From Arthrobacter sp. (GTDB taxonomy: Bacteria; Actinomycetota; Actinomycetes; Actinomycetales; Micrococcaceae): a DNA stretch of 20,501 nt. Positions within the stretch are counted from its first letter, which is position 1. Every line of letters starts with the position of its first letter. The notes under the pieces are model-generated. The model had not been told where the DNA came from. It ran no database searches and was given only the letters and a program-made list of their open reading frames with translations. The translations under genes and the position numbers were made by a program. Location: positions 1,703-22,203 of the forward strand of contig JAGLBH010000011.1 in the NCBI GenBank assembly GCA_018260285.1. Direction: 5' to 3'. Of this stretch, positions 8,992 to 15,971 are shown one piece after another.

Positions 8992-9060
8992 TACACCCCC
9001 GGATACTCCATAAACCCCCGAAATTTCAAGGGGTGTAAGGAAAATATAGGGGTGTAATGC
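8992..9060 (+). repeat. Composite hairpin repeat, copy 1: head
   Basis: TACACCCC (8992-8999) pairs perfectly with GGGGTGTA (9030-9037). The same GGGGTGTA recurs at 9049-9056, so two alternative pairings are possible. The loop holds TAAACCCCCGAAATTTC (9011-9027). This head aligns without gaps over 80 bp (8992-9071) to a second copy starting at 20313, with about 59 identical bases by hand count. It lies beyond the 3' end of glnR, in a region with no gene. Orientation is given relative to the head-then-array order. Confidence 0.75.
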
Positions 9061-9063
9061 CTT

Positions 9064-9180
9064 GCGCCCCCGAGAAAGCGGGGGTGCTGCTTGAGACGCC
9101 CCCAAGAAAGCGGGGGTGCAGGCGGATGCGCCCCCGAGAAATCGGGGGTAGAGCCAGAGCGCCCCCGAGAAATCGGGGGT
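9064..9180 (+). repeat. Composite hairpin repeat, copy 1: four-unit hairpin array
   Basis: Four units, each a CCCCC run, a short A/G-rich loop and a GGGGG run, begin their C runs at 9067, 9099, 9131 and 9162, giving spacings of 32, 32 and 31 bp. Units 3 and 4 are seven-bp stems CCCCCGA/TCGGGGG closed by GAAA. Unit 1 is a CCCCCG/CGGGGG stem extended by GCG/TGC. Unit 2 has AAGAAAGC in the loop. The 13-14 bp between units is not conserved. The period is close to three turns of DNA. Open frames read through it on the minus strand (HPRFLGGA-like peptides) are artefacts of the repeat. Confidence 0.8.
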
Positions 9181-9351
9181 CGATGACCCGGACGCTGGAG
9201 CGGCCCAGGCTCTGAGGCCACAGACCCACAGCCCCACAGGCCCAGCCCCACAGCTCACTAGCTCCCCGGGCCACCCGCCCGAGAAGCCGGGTCAGTCCGA
9301 GCAGCCGCGTCCGCCCGAGACGCAGCCCTGCCCAGACGAGACGCAGCGGCG
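9181..9351. other. Gene-free stretch after the repeat array
   Basis: Low-complexity C/A-rich sequence (repeated CCACAG at about 9218-9250) and two copies of GAGACGCAG (near 9316 and 9339). CGCCCGAGAAGCCGGG near 9278 resembles a decayed array unit. No clear terminator for glnR is visible. Confidence 0.4.
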
Positions 9352-10065
9352 CTATGAGCGCTCAAAACGCCGCGATCTCTCGGCTGAGGGTGAGTCGGCC
9401 CGGGCGAAGAGGTAACCCACGTTGCGCACCGTGCGGATGAGGCCCTCGTAGTCGGGCCCCAGCTTGGCCCGCAGGCGCCGCACGTGAACGTCCACGGTGC
9501 GGGTGCCGCCGAAGTAGTCGTACCCCCACACCTCGGTGAGCAGCTGGTCCCGGGTGAAGACGCGGTCCGGGCTGCCCGCCAGGAACTTGAGCAGCTCGAA
9601 CTCCTTGTACGTCAGGTTGAGGGCCTGCCCCTGCACGCGGGCGGTGTAGGTCCCCTCGTCGATTTCCACGCCGGCCTCCTTGAAGCGGCCCGGTTCCGTC
9701 GTCGTCTCCGAGCCCTCCGCCCTCGCCGAGGCGAGACGCAGGCGCGCCTCCAGCTCCGCGGGGGACGCGGCGGTGAGCACAGCCTCGTGGGCCGCCCAGG
9801 TCCCGTTGATCGCGGCGAAGCCGGATTCGGAGAGGATCACCAGGCGGGGCTGGCGTGCGGTGGCTGCGAGCTGGACGAGGGCGTTCTTCGCCGCGAGCAG
9901 CGAGACGGAGCCGTCCACGAGAATGGCCTCGGCCCGCGCCAGGATGCCCGGCTCCAGGGCCAGGGACGCGCTCAGCGATCGATGCTCCACCTCGTGGCCG
10001 AGAATCTCCAGGGACTCAAGGGCAGGGATGCCCTGCGGGTGATCGGAGAGCACGAGAAGGCGCAT
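9352..10065 (-). CDS. glnR: GlnR, orphan OmpR-type nitrogen regulator
   Basis: Global regulator of nitrogen assimilation (glnA, amtB and related genes) in actinobacteria. The 237-residue protein has a degenerate receiver domain (1-115) with the conserved Asp51 in ILVDGS, but without the usual acidic pair near the N-terminus. The GlnR-typical ESGFAAINGTW and SPAELEARLRLA follow (80-112). A winged-helix domain (about 130-222) contains LTYKEFELLKFL, EVWGYDYFGGTRTVDVHVRR and RTVRNVGYLF. AAAGGAGGA sits just before the ATG at 10065, so the longer open frame to 10245 is rejected. No sensor kinase is adjacent, as expected for GlnR. It is divergent from the membrane protein gene at 10151. Confidence 0.93.
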   Translation of the reverse strand: MRLLVLSDHPQGIPALESLEILGHEVEHRSLSASLALEPGILARAEAILVDGSVSLLAAKNALVQLAATARQPRLVILSESGFAAINGTWAAHEAVLTAASPAELEARLRLASARAEGSETTTEPGRFKEAGVEIDEGTYTARVQGQALNLTYKEFELLKFLAGSPDRVFTRDQLLTEVWGYDYFGGTRTVDVHVRRLRAKLGPDYEGLIRTVRNVGYLFARADSPSAERSRRFERS

Positions 10066-10101
10066 GCCTCCTCCTTTCCCGGCATTGAGGGCGGAGTGTC
10101 G

Positions 10102-10107
10102 AGTATA
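10102..10107 (-). promoter_or_regulatory. Possible -10 element for glnR
   Basis: Minus-strand TATACT lies 36 bp before the glnR ATG in the only A/T-rich spot of the 85-bp divergent spacer. No good -35 element is seen at 16-18 bp, so the call is tentative; an activator or relaxed promoter would fit. Confidence 0.4.
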
Positions 10108-10150
10108 TCGGCCCCGAGACGCCAGGCGGCGGGCGTGGGAGAATACGAGG

Positions 10151-10918
10151 GTGAAAATCTCCGGTGCCGTTCTTGTCCTCGGCGTGGCGCTCGCGGCCCT
10201 CGTCGGCTCTGTGTGGGTCAGCCCCGTGCTCACGGCTGCTGTCATGGCTGCGCTCGCCGTCGTGTTCTCTTACGCCTGGCCCTTCCTCCTGGGCATTCCC
10301 GCCAAGCGGACGATCTCCACGGTGGGCGCGGTCTTCTCGGTCCTGGCGATCGTCTCCCCGCTCTACGCCCCGGAGAACGCCCTCATGCGCTATGTTCCGG
10401 TCTTCATCGGATTCGGGGTGGCGGCGAGCTTCGTCGTCCAGCTTCTGCGCGGCACGGGGCAGGTGAGGCGCATGCAGTCTCTCATGGGCCTCAGCGCGGG
10501 CCTGCTCGTCGCGGGATCCGGCGCAGGGTGGGTGGCCGTGGCCCGGCACTCGCAGCACTTCATCTCGCAGGACATCATCCAGCAGGCCAGCCGGGGCCAG
10601 GGAGCGGTCATCTGCGTGGCTGTCAGCGCTCTCGTAGGCGCCCTCATTCCCCTCATCCAGCCGCGCATCCTCTCGAGCACGCCCATTGTCATCCTGGGGA
10701 TCGGCCTCTTCTTCGGGGTGCTCACGGGTCTCACGACGGAGCTGCCGCTGCCCGCCGCCATCGCCGTCGGGGGAGTCACGGGGGCGCTCACGGGCTCGTA
10801 CATCTCCCTCACGCGGGACCGCACGCTGGAGACCGGCAAGCGCCACCTCCTCGCCTCGGGGCTGAGCAGCGTGGGCGTCTTGGGGTCAATCGCCTTTTTC
10901 GGTGCGTCATATCTGTGA
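10151..10918 (+). CDS. Multispanning membrane protein of unknown function
   Basis: 255 residues from the GTG at 10151, with GGGAG about eight bases upstream. Earlier in-frame starts overlap the glnR promoter and encode a polar Arg/Pro-rich stretch unlike the rest. Hydrophobic stretches at about residues 3-21, 24-42, 54-70, 77-96, 111-131, 152-172, 179-220 (two spans) and 235-255 indicate eight or nine membrane helices. Short basic loops such as RGTGQVRRMQ and TRDRTLETGKRH would be cytosolic. Ala/Gly/Val-rich helices suggest a permease-like fold, but no family signature is recognised. It diverges from glnR, and a 36-residue membrane peptide follows 20 bp after it. Confidence 0.8.
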   Translation: MKISGAVLVLGVALAALVGSVWVSPVLTAAVMAALAVVFSYAWPFLLGIPAKRTISTVGAVFSVLAIVSPLYAPENALMRYVPVFIGFGVAASFVVQLLRGTGQVRRMQSLMGLSAGLLVAGSGAGWVAVARHSQHFISQDIIQQASRGQGAVICVAVSALVGALIPLIQPRILSSTPIVILGIGLFFGVLTGLTTELPLPAAIAVGGVTGALTGSYISLTRDRTLETGKRHLLASGLSSVGVLGSIAFFGASYL

Positions 10919-10938
10919 GTTGGATTTAGGATGGAAGC

Positions 10939-11049
10939 ATGTATTCAAACCTTGAGATCTTCTTCCTTGTCCTTCTCGTTCTCGCCACCGGCGGCATCGG
11001 CGCCGTCGCCTTCCTGGTCCTCAAGGGCCTCTTCAAGGGGCAGAAGTAG
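10939..11049 (+). CDS. 36-residue single-span membrane peptide
   Basis: ATG at 10939 preceded by AGGATGGAAG opens a frame of 36 codons ending TAG at 11047-11049. Residues 6-29 are a strongly hydrophobic helix (IFFLVLLVLATGGIGAVAFL at 7-26) and the tail is basic (KGLFKGQK), which predicts a cytosolic C-terminus. The stop is three bases before the next ATG, and the frame fills the gap between two genes with nearly no spare sequence. Function is unknown. Confidence 0.7.
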   Translation: MYSNLEIFFLVLLVLATGGIGAVAFLVLKGLFKGQK

Positions 11050-11052
11050 CCC

Positions 11053-11733
11053 ATGCCGGTGGAGATCCCCACACACCTGACGCCTGAGCTCGTTCCCCTC
11101 TCCTGGCTGCTCGGCACCTGGAGGGGCGACGGTCGCCTGGGGCAGGGCCTCGCCGACGACGAGCACATCCGCATGGAGGTCTCCTTCTCGCAGGACGGGC
11201 TTCCCTTCCTGCGCTATGAGGCCCAGTCCTGGCTCATCGACGCGGAGGGCTCTGTGCTGCGCCCCCTGACGCGCGAGCTCGGCTTCTGGTCCCTCGTGCG
11301 GGATCAGTCGGACGCAGACGTGGGGCCGGGCATGCGGGCGGCAGAGATCGTCCCGGCCCTCAAGTCGGCAGATGAAGTCGAGGCGCTCCGCAACGAGTCC
11401 GGCGGCTTTGACATCACCGCGACGATCGCCCACCCCGGCGGCATCTCCGAGCTCTACTACGGCACGATCAAGGGTGCGGTCATCGAGCTCGCGACCGACC
11501 TCGTGATGCGTGGCAAGCAGTCCAAGGAGTACACCGCGGCCACGCGCCTCTACGGCCTGGTCAACGGGAACCTCTTCTTCCGCTGGGACGTCCAGGAGGG
11601 CGGGGAGCTCAAGCCCCACGCCTCCGCCGCGCTCTCCAAGATCGCCGACGCTCCGGGTCCCGACGGTCTCGGGTCCGGCGCTCCGGACTCGGAGTCGGGA
11701 CACGACGACGCCGCAGGGCCCTCCGACTCGTGA
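11053..11733 (+). CDS. Nitrobindin-like heme-binding beta-barrel protein
   Basis: A 226-residue member of the FABP-like/THAP4 family, whose characterised members bind ferric heme in a ten-stranded barrel and isomerise peroxynitrite. Visible hallmarks are LLGTWRGDG (19-27), the barrel strands PFLRYEAQSW and HPGGISELYYGTIKG, TRLYGLVNGNLFF (164-176) and KPHASAAL with His189 at the place of the proximal heme ligand in M. tuberculosis Rv2717c. A Gly/Asp/Ser-rich tail (about 200-226) is extra and probably disordered. The ATG follows the 36-residue gene by three bases with AAGGGG upstream, and the stop overlaps the ygfZ GTG. Heme binding is inferred from the family. Confidence 0.85.
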   Translation: MPVEIPTHLTPELVPLSWLLGTWRGDGRLGQGLADDEHIRMEVSFSQDGLPFLRYEAQSWLIDAEGSVLRPLTRELGFWSLVRDQSDADVGPGMRAAEIVPALKSADEVEALRNESGGFDITATIAHPGGISELYYGTIKGAVIELATDLVMRGKQSKEYTAATRLYGLVNGNLFFRWDVQEGGELKPHASAALSKIADAPGPDGLGSGAPDSESGHDDAAGPSDS

Positions 11734-12920
11734 CCCCCTCTCAGCCAGGTCCCCAGGAGCCCCTCGTCTTCGACACCGGGTTCCGCGCGGGGGAGCTTCC
11801 CGACGCCGTGGCCGCTGACGGGCTGAACGCCGGCTCGGACGCCCACTACGGAAGCCCCACCGGCGAGCAGCGCCGTCTGCTCAGCGGGAAGGCCCTCGCC
11901 GTGCTCGGGCACCGGTCGGCCGTGCGCGTCACGGGGGAGGACCGCCTGACCTGGCTGCACTCACTGCTCTCCCAGGACATGGTCTCCCTCCAGCCGGGCG
12001 AGTCCCGCAGGGCTCTCCTGCTCACGGCGCAGGGTCGCGTGGAGTTCGATCTCCACGCCGTCGCCGCCGCCGAGAGCGTCTACCTCTTGACGGACCGGGC
12101 CCGCGCTGCCGCGCTCGCCGCCTTCCTGGAGAGGATGCGCTTCATGCTGCGCGTGGCGGTCGAGGACCTCTCCTCGTCGCACGCCGTGGCGGGCTTCGCC
12201 GCCCTGGACCGGCTCCCTGCCGCTGTGCAGGAGGCGCTGAGGCTGGACGCCGTCGTCGTCTTCGAGGACCCGTGGTCCCAGGACGCGCTCGGAGGATATG
12301 CGTACACCACCCCTGAGGCGCGCGAGCACCTGACCGAGGCGGACGCCTCCTGGAGCGAGGCGCTCGTGGCGAACGAGCTGCTGGGCCCCTTGCTCGAGAC
12401 AGCTCAGGCCGCCGGAATGAGCCTGGCAGGCGCTCTCGCCGTCGACGCGCTGCGGATCCACGCCCTCAAGCCCCGCCTCGGCGCGGAGGGCGACGAGAAG
12501 GCCATCCCCCACGAGCTGGATCTTCTGCGCACGTCCGTGCATCTGACCAAGGGCTGCTACAAGGGGCAGGAGACCGTGGCGCGCGTCCACAACCTCGGGC
12601 ACCCGCCGCGCCGCCTTGCGCTCGTGCACCTGGACGGCAGCTCCCATACGCTTCCCGCCCCGGGGTCGCCGGTCTTCCTCCAGGGAGCCGAGGACGGGCG
12701 GCCCATCGGCGCGCTGACCTCTGTGGCGCTGCACGAGGAGGCCGGCCCCATCGGGCTGGCGCTGCTCAAGCGCTCGGCGGATGTGGGGGCGGCACTGAGC
12801 GTCGTCGACGACACCGTCTACCCCGCGCACCAGCTTCCCATTGTGGCGGGGGACGCCGGATCGGTCGTCGGCCGACCCAAGGACATCGGACGCACGAGAG
12901 AGCTCAGGAGGCCCTCATGA
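11730..12920 (+). CDS. ygfZ: YgfZ/GcvT-type folate-binding protein
   Basis: Folate-dependent protein that supports assembly or repair of certain Fe-S clusters. The 396-residue protein has a GcvT-like N-terminal fold (about 50-150, including VTGEDRLTWLHSLLSQD) and the diagnostic TKGCYKGQE (273-281) with Cys276. A C-terminal barrel region contains PIGALTSVALHE and GLALLKR. An N-terminal segment of about 45 residues is acidic and probably flexible. The GTG start overlaps the nitrobindin stop (GTGA at 11730-11733) and its stop overlaps the next ATG, so the three genes are likely translated together. Heme and Fe-S maintenance may be linked, but that is inference. Confidence 0.92.
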   Translation: MTPSQPGPQEPLVFDTGFRAGELPDAVAADGLNAGSDAHYGSPTGEQRRLLSGKALAVLGHRSAVRVTGEDRLTWLHSLLSQDMVSLQPGESRRALLLTAQGRVEFDLHAVAAAESVYLLTDRARAAALAAFLERMRFMLRVAVEDLSSSHAVAGFAALDRLPAAVQEALRLDAVVVFEDPWSQDALGGYAYTTPEAREHLTEADASWSEALVANELLGPLLETAQAAGMSLAGALAVDALRIHALKPRLGAEGDEKAIPHELDLLRTSVHLTKGCYKGQETVARVHNLGHPPRRLALVHLDGSSHTLPAPGSPVFLQGAEDGRPIGALTSVALHEEAGPIGLALLKRSADVGAALSVVDDTVYPAHQLPIVAGDAGSVVGRPKDIGRTRELRRPS

Positions 12921-13306
12921 CGGAGAACCAGGACGCTGTCTTCGACCTCGCGGATCAGCTGTTCGACGCCGCCCGCGAGGGCCGAACGGACTTCCTAGCG
13001 GCGTACGTTGACGCCGGCGCGCCCGTCGACCTCAAGAACGCCACGGGGGACAGCCTGCTCATGCTCGCCGCCTACCACGGCCACGCCGAGACGGTTCAGG
13101 CCCTCATCAGCCGCGGGGCGGACGTCAACCTCGTCAACGATCGGGGACAGTCGCCGCTCGCGGGCACGGTCTTCAAGGGCGAGACGGCCGTCATGGAGGC
13201 CCTCCTCGCCGCCGGGGCGGACCCGCATGCGGGCCGCCCGAGCGCCGTCGAGACCGCCGAGTACTTCGGCAACCCCGAGCTGGCCCAGAGGCTCGCGGGC
13301 GCCTGA
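12917..13306 (+). CDS. Small ankyrin-repeat protein
   Basis: 129 residues with about three ankyrin repeats. Repeat starts are near residues 16-20, TGDSLLMLAAYHGHAETVQALISRG begins at 43, and a third unit starts near 77 (GQSPLAGTVFKGETAVMEAL). The hairpin phrases AGAPVDLKNA and RGADVNLVND are typical. Such short proteins act as protein-interaction modules; the partner is unknown. AGGAGG at 12906-12911 precedes an ATG that overlaps the ygfZ stop. It is the last gene before a convergent terminator-like structure. Confidence 0.9.
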   Translation: MTENQDAVFDLADQLFDAAREGRTDFLAAYVDAGAPVDLKNATGDSLLMLAAYHGHAETVQALISRGADVNLVNDRGQSPLAGTVFKGETAVMEALLAAGADPHAGRPSAVETAEYFGNPELAQRLAGA

Positions 13307-13325
13307 TCCTGCGAGCCCAGCCTTA

Positions 13326-13381
13326 GAGCCGGGCCGCGCCGTCCGGGAGTCCAGGGCCGTCCGGGAGCCCTGGCCCGGCTC
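13326..13381. terminator. Bidirectional terminator-like inverted repeat
   Basis: GAGCCGGGCC (13326-13335) pairs with GGCCCGGCTC (13372-13381). An alternative inner stem CCAGGGC/GCCCTGG uses 13351-13373. A repeated CCGTCCGGGAG (13339-13349, 13357-13367) lies inside. There is no T run. It sits in the 86-bp gap between the convergent ankyrin and pfkA genes. Confidence 0.5.
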
Positions 13382-13392
13382 GTCTGGGCAGA

Positions 13393-14421
13393 TCAGCCGA
13401 AGAGGATCGCAGCCTCGTCGTAGCGCTCTGTCGGAACGGTCTTGAGATTGCCGAGGGCGTTCGCGAACTCGACCGGCTCGATGCTCGTGCCCTTGAGCGC
13501 GGCCATGTGGCCCCACTGCCCGTTCGTCACCATGTCCACCGCCGCGATCCCGAAGCGCGTGGCCAGCACCCGGTCGAAGCCCGTCGGCGTGCCTCCGCGC
13601 TGGATGTGCCCGAGCACCGTGGCCCGCGTCTCCAGGCCTGTTCGCTCCTGGATCTCGGCCGCCACGATGTCCCCGATGCCTCCGAGGCGCGGGCGTCCGA
13701 AGGCGTCCAGCCCTCGGTGGGAGTGCGGGGACTCCTCGCCCTCCGGCACGAACCCCTCGGCGACGACGACGAGCGGCGCGCGCCCGCGATCCTGCGTGTC
13801 CCTGACCCACTCGGCGATCTGCTCGAAGGAGACCTTGCGCTCCGGGATGAGGATGGCGTGCGCTCCGGCTGCCATGCCCGAGTGCAGGGCGATCCAGCCG
13901 ACGTGGCGGCCCATGACCTCTGCCACCATGCAGCGGTTGTGGGAGTCGCCGGTGGTGCGGAGGCGGTCCAGGGCGTCGGTGGCGATCTGCACGGCCGTGT
14001 CGAACCCGAAGGTGTAGTCCGTCGAGTCCAGGTCGTTGTCGATCGTCTTGGGGACGCCGACCATCCTGATGCCCGCGTTGTGGAGGCGCTGGGCGGCCGC
14101 GAGGGTGCCCTCGCCGCCGATGGCGATGAGCGCGTCAATCCCGTGCTCGGCCATCATCGCCTTGATGTTCTCGGGCCCGCCCTTGGGGCCTTCGAAGGGG
14201 TTCGTGCGGGACGTGCCGAGGATCGTGCCGCCCTGCTTGGCGATGCCGCGCACGGCCACGAGGGGCAGATCGACAATGTCGCCCTCGACGACGCCGCGCC
14301 AGCCGTCCTTGAACCCTACGAACTCGTGGCCGTAGATGCGGGTGCCCTTGAAGACGACCGATCGGATGACTGCATTGAGCCCGGGGCAGTCGCCGCCGGA
14401 GGTGAGAATGCCGATCTTCAT
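13393..14421 (-). CDS. pfkA: 6-phosphofructokinase
   Basis: Phosphorylates fructose 6-phosphate to fructose 1,6-bisphosphate. The 342-residue protein has the N-terminal GILTSGGDCPGLNAVIR (4-20), phosphate-donor loop IGGEGTLAAAQRL (101-113), PKTIDNDL with the catalytic Asp128, and GHIQRGGTPT. Position 105, equivalent to E. coli Gly104, is Gly, which fits ATP use; PPi enzymes have Asp there. Position 125 is Lys where classical ATP enzymes have Gly. This Gly/Lys pairing is known from ATP-dependent actinobacterial (Streptomyces) PFKs. The ATG at 14421 has AAAGGA upstream. It lies downstream of aspC on the same strand with a 186-bp gap. Confidence 0.96.
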   Translation of the reverse strand: MKIGILTSGGDCPGLNAVIRSVVFKGTRIYGHEFVGFKDGWRGVVEGDIVDLPLVAVRGIAKQGGTILGTSRTNPFEGPKGGPENIKAMMAEHGIDALIAIGGEGTLAAAQRLHNAGIRMVGVPKTIDNDLDSTDYTFGFDTAVQIATDALDRLRTTGDSHNRCMVAEVMGRHVGWIALHSGMAAGAHAILIPERKVSFEQIAEWVRDTQDRGRAPLVVVAEGFVPEGEESPHSHRGLDAFGRPRLGGIGDIVAAEIQERTGLETRATVLGHIQRGGTPTGFDRVLATRFGIAAVDMVTNGQWGHMAALKGTSIEPVEFANALGNLKTVPTERYDEAAILFG

Positions 14422-14520
14422 GCCGGGTGAGTCCTTTGCTGGTGTGATGCCCGGGACTCACGACAGCAGCGCCGCAGGCTCCCGAGCTAGGCAGGAACCG
14501 GCGACGCTGCCGGGGTTGGT

Positions 14521-14527
14521 ATCTATA
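14521..14527 (-). promoter_or_regulatory. Possible -10 element for pfkA
   Basis: Minus-strand TATAGAT is the A/T-rich island in the 186-bp aspC-pfkA gap and would give a leader of about 90 nt. No clear -35 element is seen. Nearby, TGTGAC occurs twice in direct orientation (14565-14570 and 14577-14582, with GTCGCCG-like spacing); its meaning is unknown. Confidence 0.3.
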
Positions 14528-14607
14528 TGACCCAGATTACTCCTGTTCGGATGCCGCGGCACTGTGACGTCGCCGTGTGACATGCCGTCGGGAGCGGGCC
14601 TTCGGCA

Positions 14608-15840
14608 TCAGGCCTTCGTGCCGAGGAAGCGCTGGAGGCGGGTCACGCCCTCGACGAGGTCGTCGTCGCCCAGAGCGTAGGAGAGGCGGATGTAGCCGCT
14701 CGGCCCGAACGCCTCGCCCGGAACCACGGCCACGTCGGCAGACTCGAGAATCGCCTCGGCCAGCTCTGCGCTGGTCTGCGGGGTGACGCTGCCCTCCGGC
14801 GTCGTGAACGTCTTGCCGAGGAGGCCGCGGACGTCCGCGTAGGCGTAGAAGGCGCCCGTGGGCGTCGGGCACTCGACGCCGTCGATCTCGTTGAGCATGG
14901 AGACCATGAGCTTGCGGCGGCGGTCGAAGGCCTCCTTCATCGTCTCCACCGCGTCGAGGCTGCCGGTGACGGCGGCGAGGGCCGCGCGCTGGGCGATGTT
15001 GTTGACGTTGCTCGTCGCGTGCGACTGCAGGTTGGAGGCCGCCTTGATGATGTCCTTCGGGCCGACCATCCATCCCACGCGCCAGCCGGTCATGGCGTAG
15101 GTCTTGGCGACGCCGTTGAGGATGACCACGCGATCCTCGAGGCCGGGGGTCGAGGCGATGGAGGTGAACTCGACGCCGTCGTACGTCAGGTGCTCGTAGA
15201 TCTCGTCCGTGATGACCCAGAGGCCCTTCTCCACGGCCCACTCGCCGATGGCCTTGACCTGCTCGGGGGAGTAGACGGCGCCCGTCGGGTTGGAGGGGGA
15301 GACGAAGAGGAGGATCTTCGTCTTCTCGGTCAGGGCTTCCTCGAGCTGCTCGACCGTGACCAGGTAGCCCTGCTCGGGGCCCGCGAAGACCTCCACCGGC
15401 ACGCCGCCGGCGAGCTTGATGGCCTCCGGGTAGGTGGTCCAGTAGGGGGAGGGGACGATGACTTCGTCCTCCGGGTCGACGAGCGTGGCGAACGCCTGGT
15501 AGACGGCCTGCTTGCCGCCGTTGGTCACGAGGACGTTCTCCGCGGTGACGTTCAGCTGGGAGTCTCGCACGGTCTTCTGGGCGACGGCGTCGCGCAGCTC
15601 GGGCAGACCCGCCGTGGCCGAGTAGCGGTGGTTCTTGGGGTCCTGTGCTGCCTCGACGGCGGCGGCGACAATGTAGTCCGGGGTCGGGAAGTCGGGCTCG
15701 CCGGCGCCGAAGCCGATGACCGGCTTGCCGGCGGCCTTGAGGGCTTTGGCTTTGGAGTCAACGGCCAGGGTGGCGGATTCGGCGATAGCCGAGACGCGGG
15801 CGCTGATGCGGCGGGAGCGGTCACTGCGTGAGTTCGTCAT
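14608..15840 (-). CDS. aspC: Aspartate aminotransferase (class I, PLP-dependent)
   Basis: Transfers the amino group between aspartate and 2-oxoglutarate. From the ATG at 15840 the protein has 410 residues with [13 protein letters not shown] (45-57), [10 protein letters not shown] (181-190), [12 protein letters not shown] (211-222) and [12 protein letters not shown] with the PLP lysine at 246. The usual [10 protein letters not shown] has Ser before the Lys; here it is Ala. [11 protein letters not shown] near the C-terminus holds the substrate-carboxylate Arg. The frame stays open 56 codons further upstream through the antisense of the tRNA region; that part is rejected. There is no good ribosome binding site at 15840, which suggests a leaderless start. 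Confidence 0.95.
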   Translation of the reverse strand: MTNSRSDRSRRISARVSAIAESATLAVDSKAKALKAAGKPVIGFGAGEPDFPTPDYIVAAAVEAAQDPKNHRYSATAGLPELRDAVAQKTVRDSQLNVTAENVLVTNGGKQAVYQAFATLVDPEDEVIVPSPYWTTYPEAIKLAGGVPVEVFAGPEQGYLVTVEQLEEALTEKTKILLFVSPSNPTGAVYSPEQVKAIGEWAVEKGLWVITDEIYEHLTYDGVEFTSIASTPGLEDRVVILNGVAKTYAMTGWRVGWMVGPKDIIKAASNLQSHATSNVNNIAQRAALAAVTGSLDAVETMKEAFDRRRKLMVSMLNEIDGVECPTPTGAFYAYADVRGLLGKTFTTPEGSVTPQTSAELAEAILESADVAVVPGEAFGPSGYIRLSYALGDDDLVEGVTRLQRFLGTKA

Positions 15841-15847
15841 AGTGACC

Positions 15848-15853
15848 AGTTTA
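15848..15853 (-). promoter_or_regulatory. Candidate -10 for a leaderless aspC transcript
   Basis: Minus-strand TAAACT ends eight bases before the aspC ATG, so transcription would begin at or next to the start codon. The absence of a Shine-Dalgarno sequence fits a leaderless mRNA, which are common in actinobacteria. The -35 region is poor. Confidence 0.4.
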
Positions 15854-15905
15854 GGTTGCAGGGGCGCCCTGTGGGGCGTGTGAAGTGAGGGAATCCGCGC
15901 ATGAG

Positions 15906-15935
15906 TTCGACGTGGCAGTGATTTGCGGGTAAGAT
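15906..15935 (+). promoter_or_regulatory. Promoter for tRNA-Trp (and possibly secE-nusG)
   Basis: TTCGAC (15906-15911) and TAAGAT (15930-15935) are 18 bp apart, giving a predicted start near 15942, about 30 nt before the tRNA. The sequence is divergent from the aspC promoter. Confidence 0.5.
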
Positions 15936-15971
15936 TGAATATCGTTGCCCCGGGAAACCGGAGGGCGATGT

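Noticed and set aside
9064..9180. CRISPR array
   Set aside because: The period is 32 bp with repeats of about 18 bp and spacers of 13-14 bp, far too short; stems are self-complementary and no cas genes are in the window.
8488..9258. Long minus-strand open frame with repeated FLGGA/SRGR peptides
   Set aside because: The repeats follow the hairpin array in several frames at once, and the frame also runs through the RNA candidate; it has no domain and no ribosome binding site.
14565..14582. CRP-like binding site from the two TGTGAC motifs
   Set aside because: The motifs are direct, not inverted, so they do not form the palindrome a CRP-type dimer needs.
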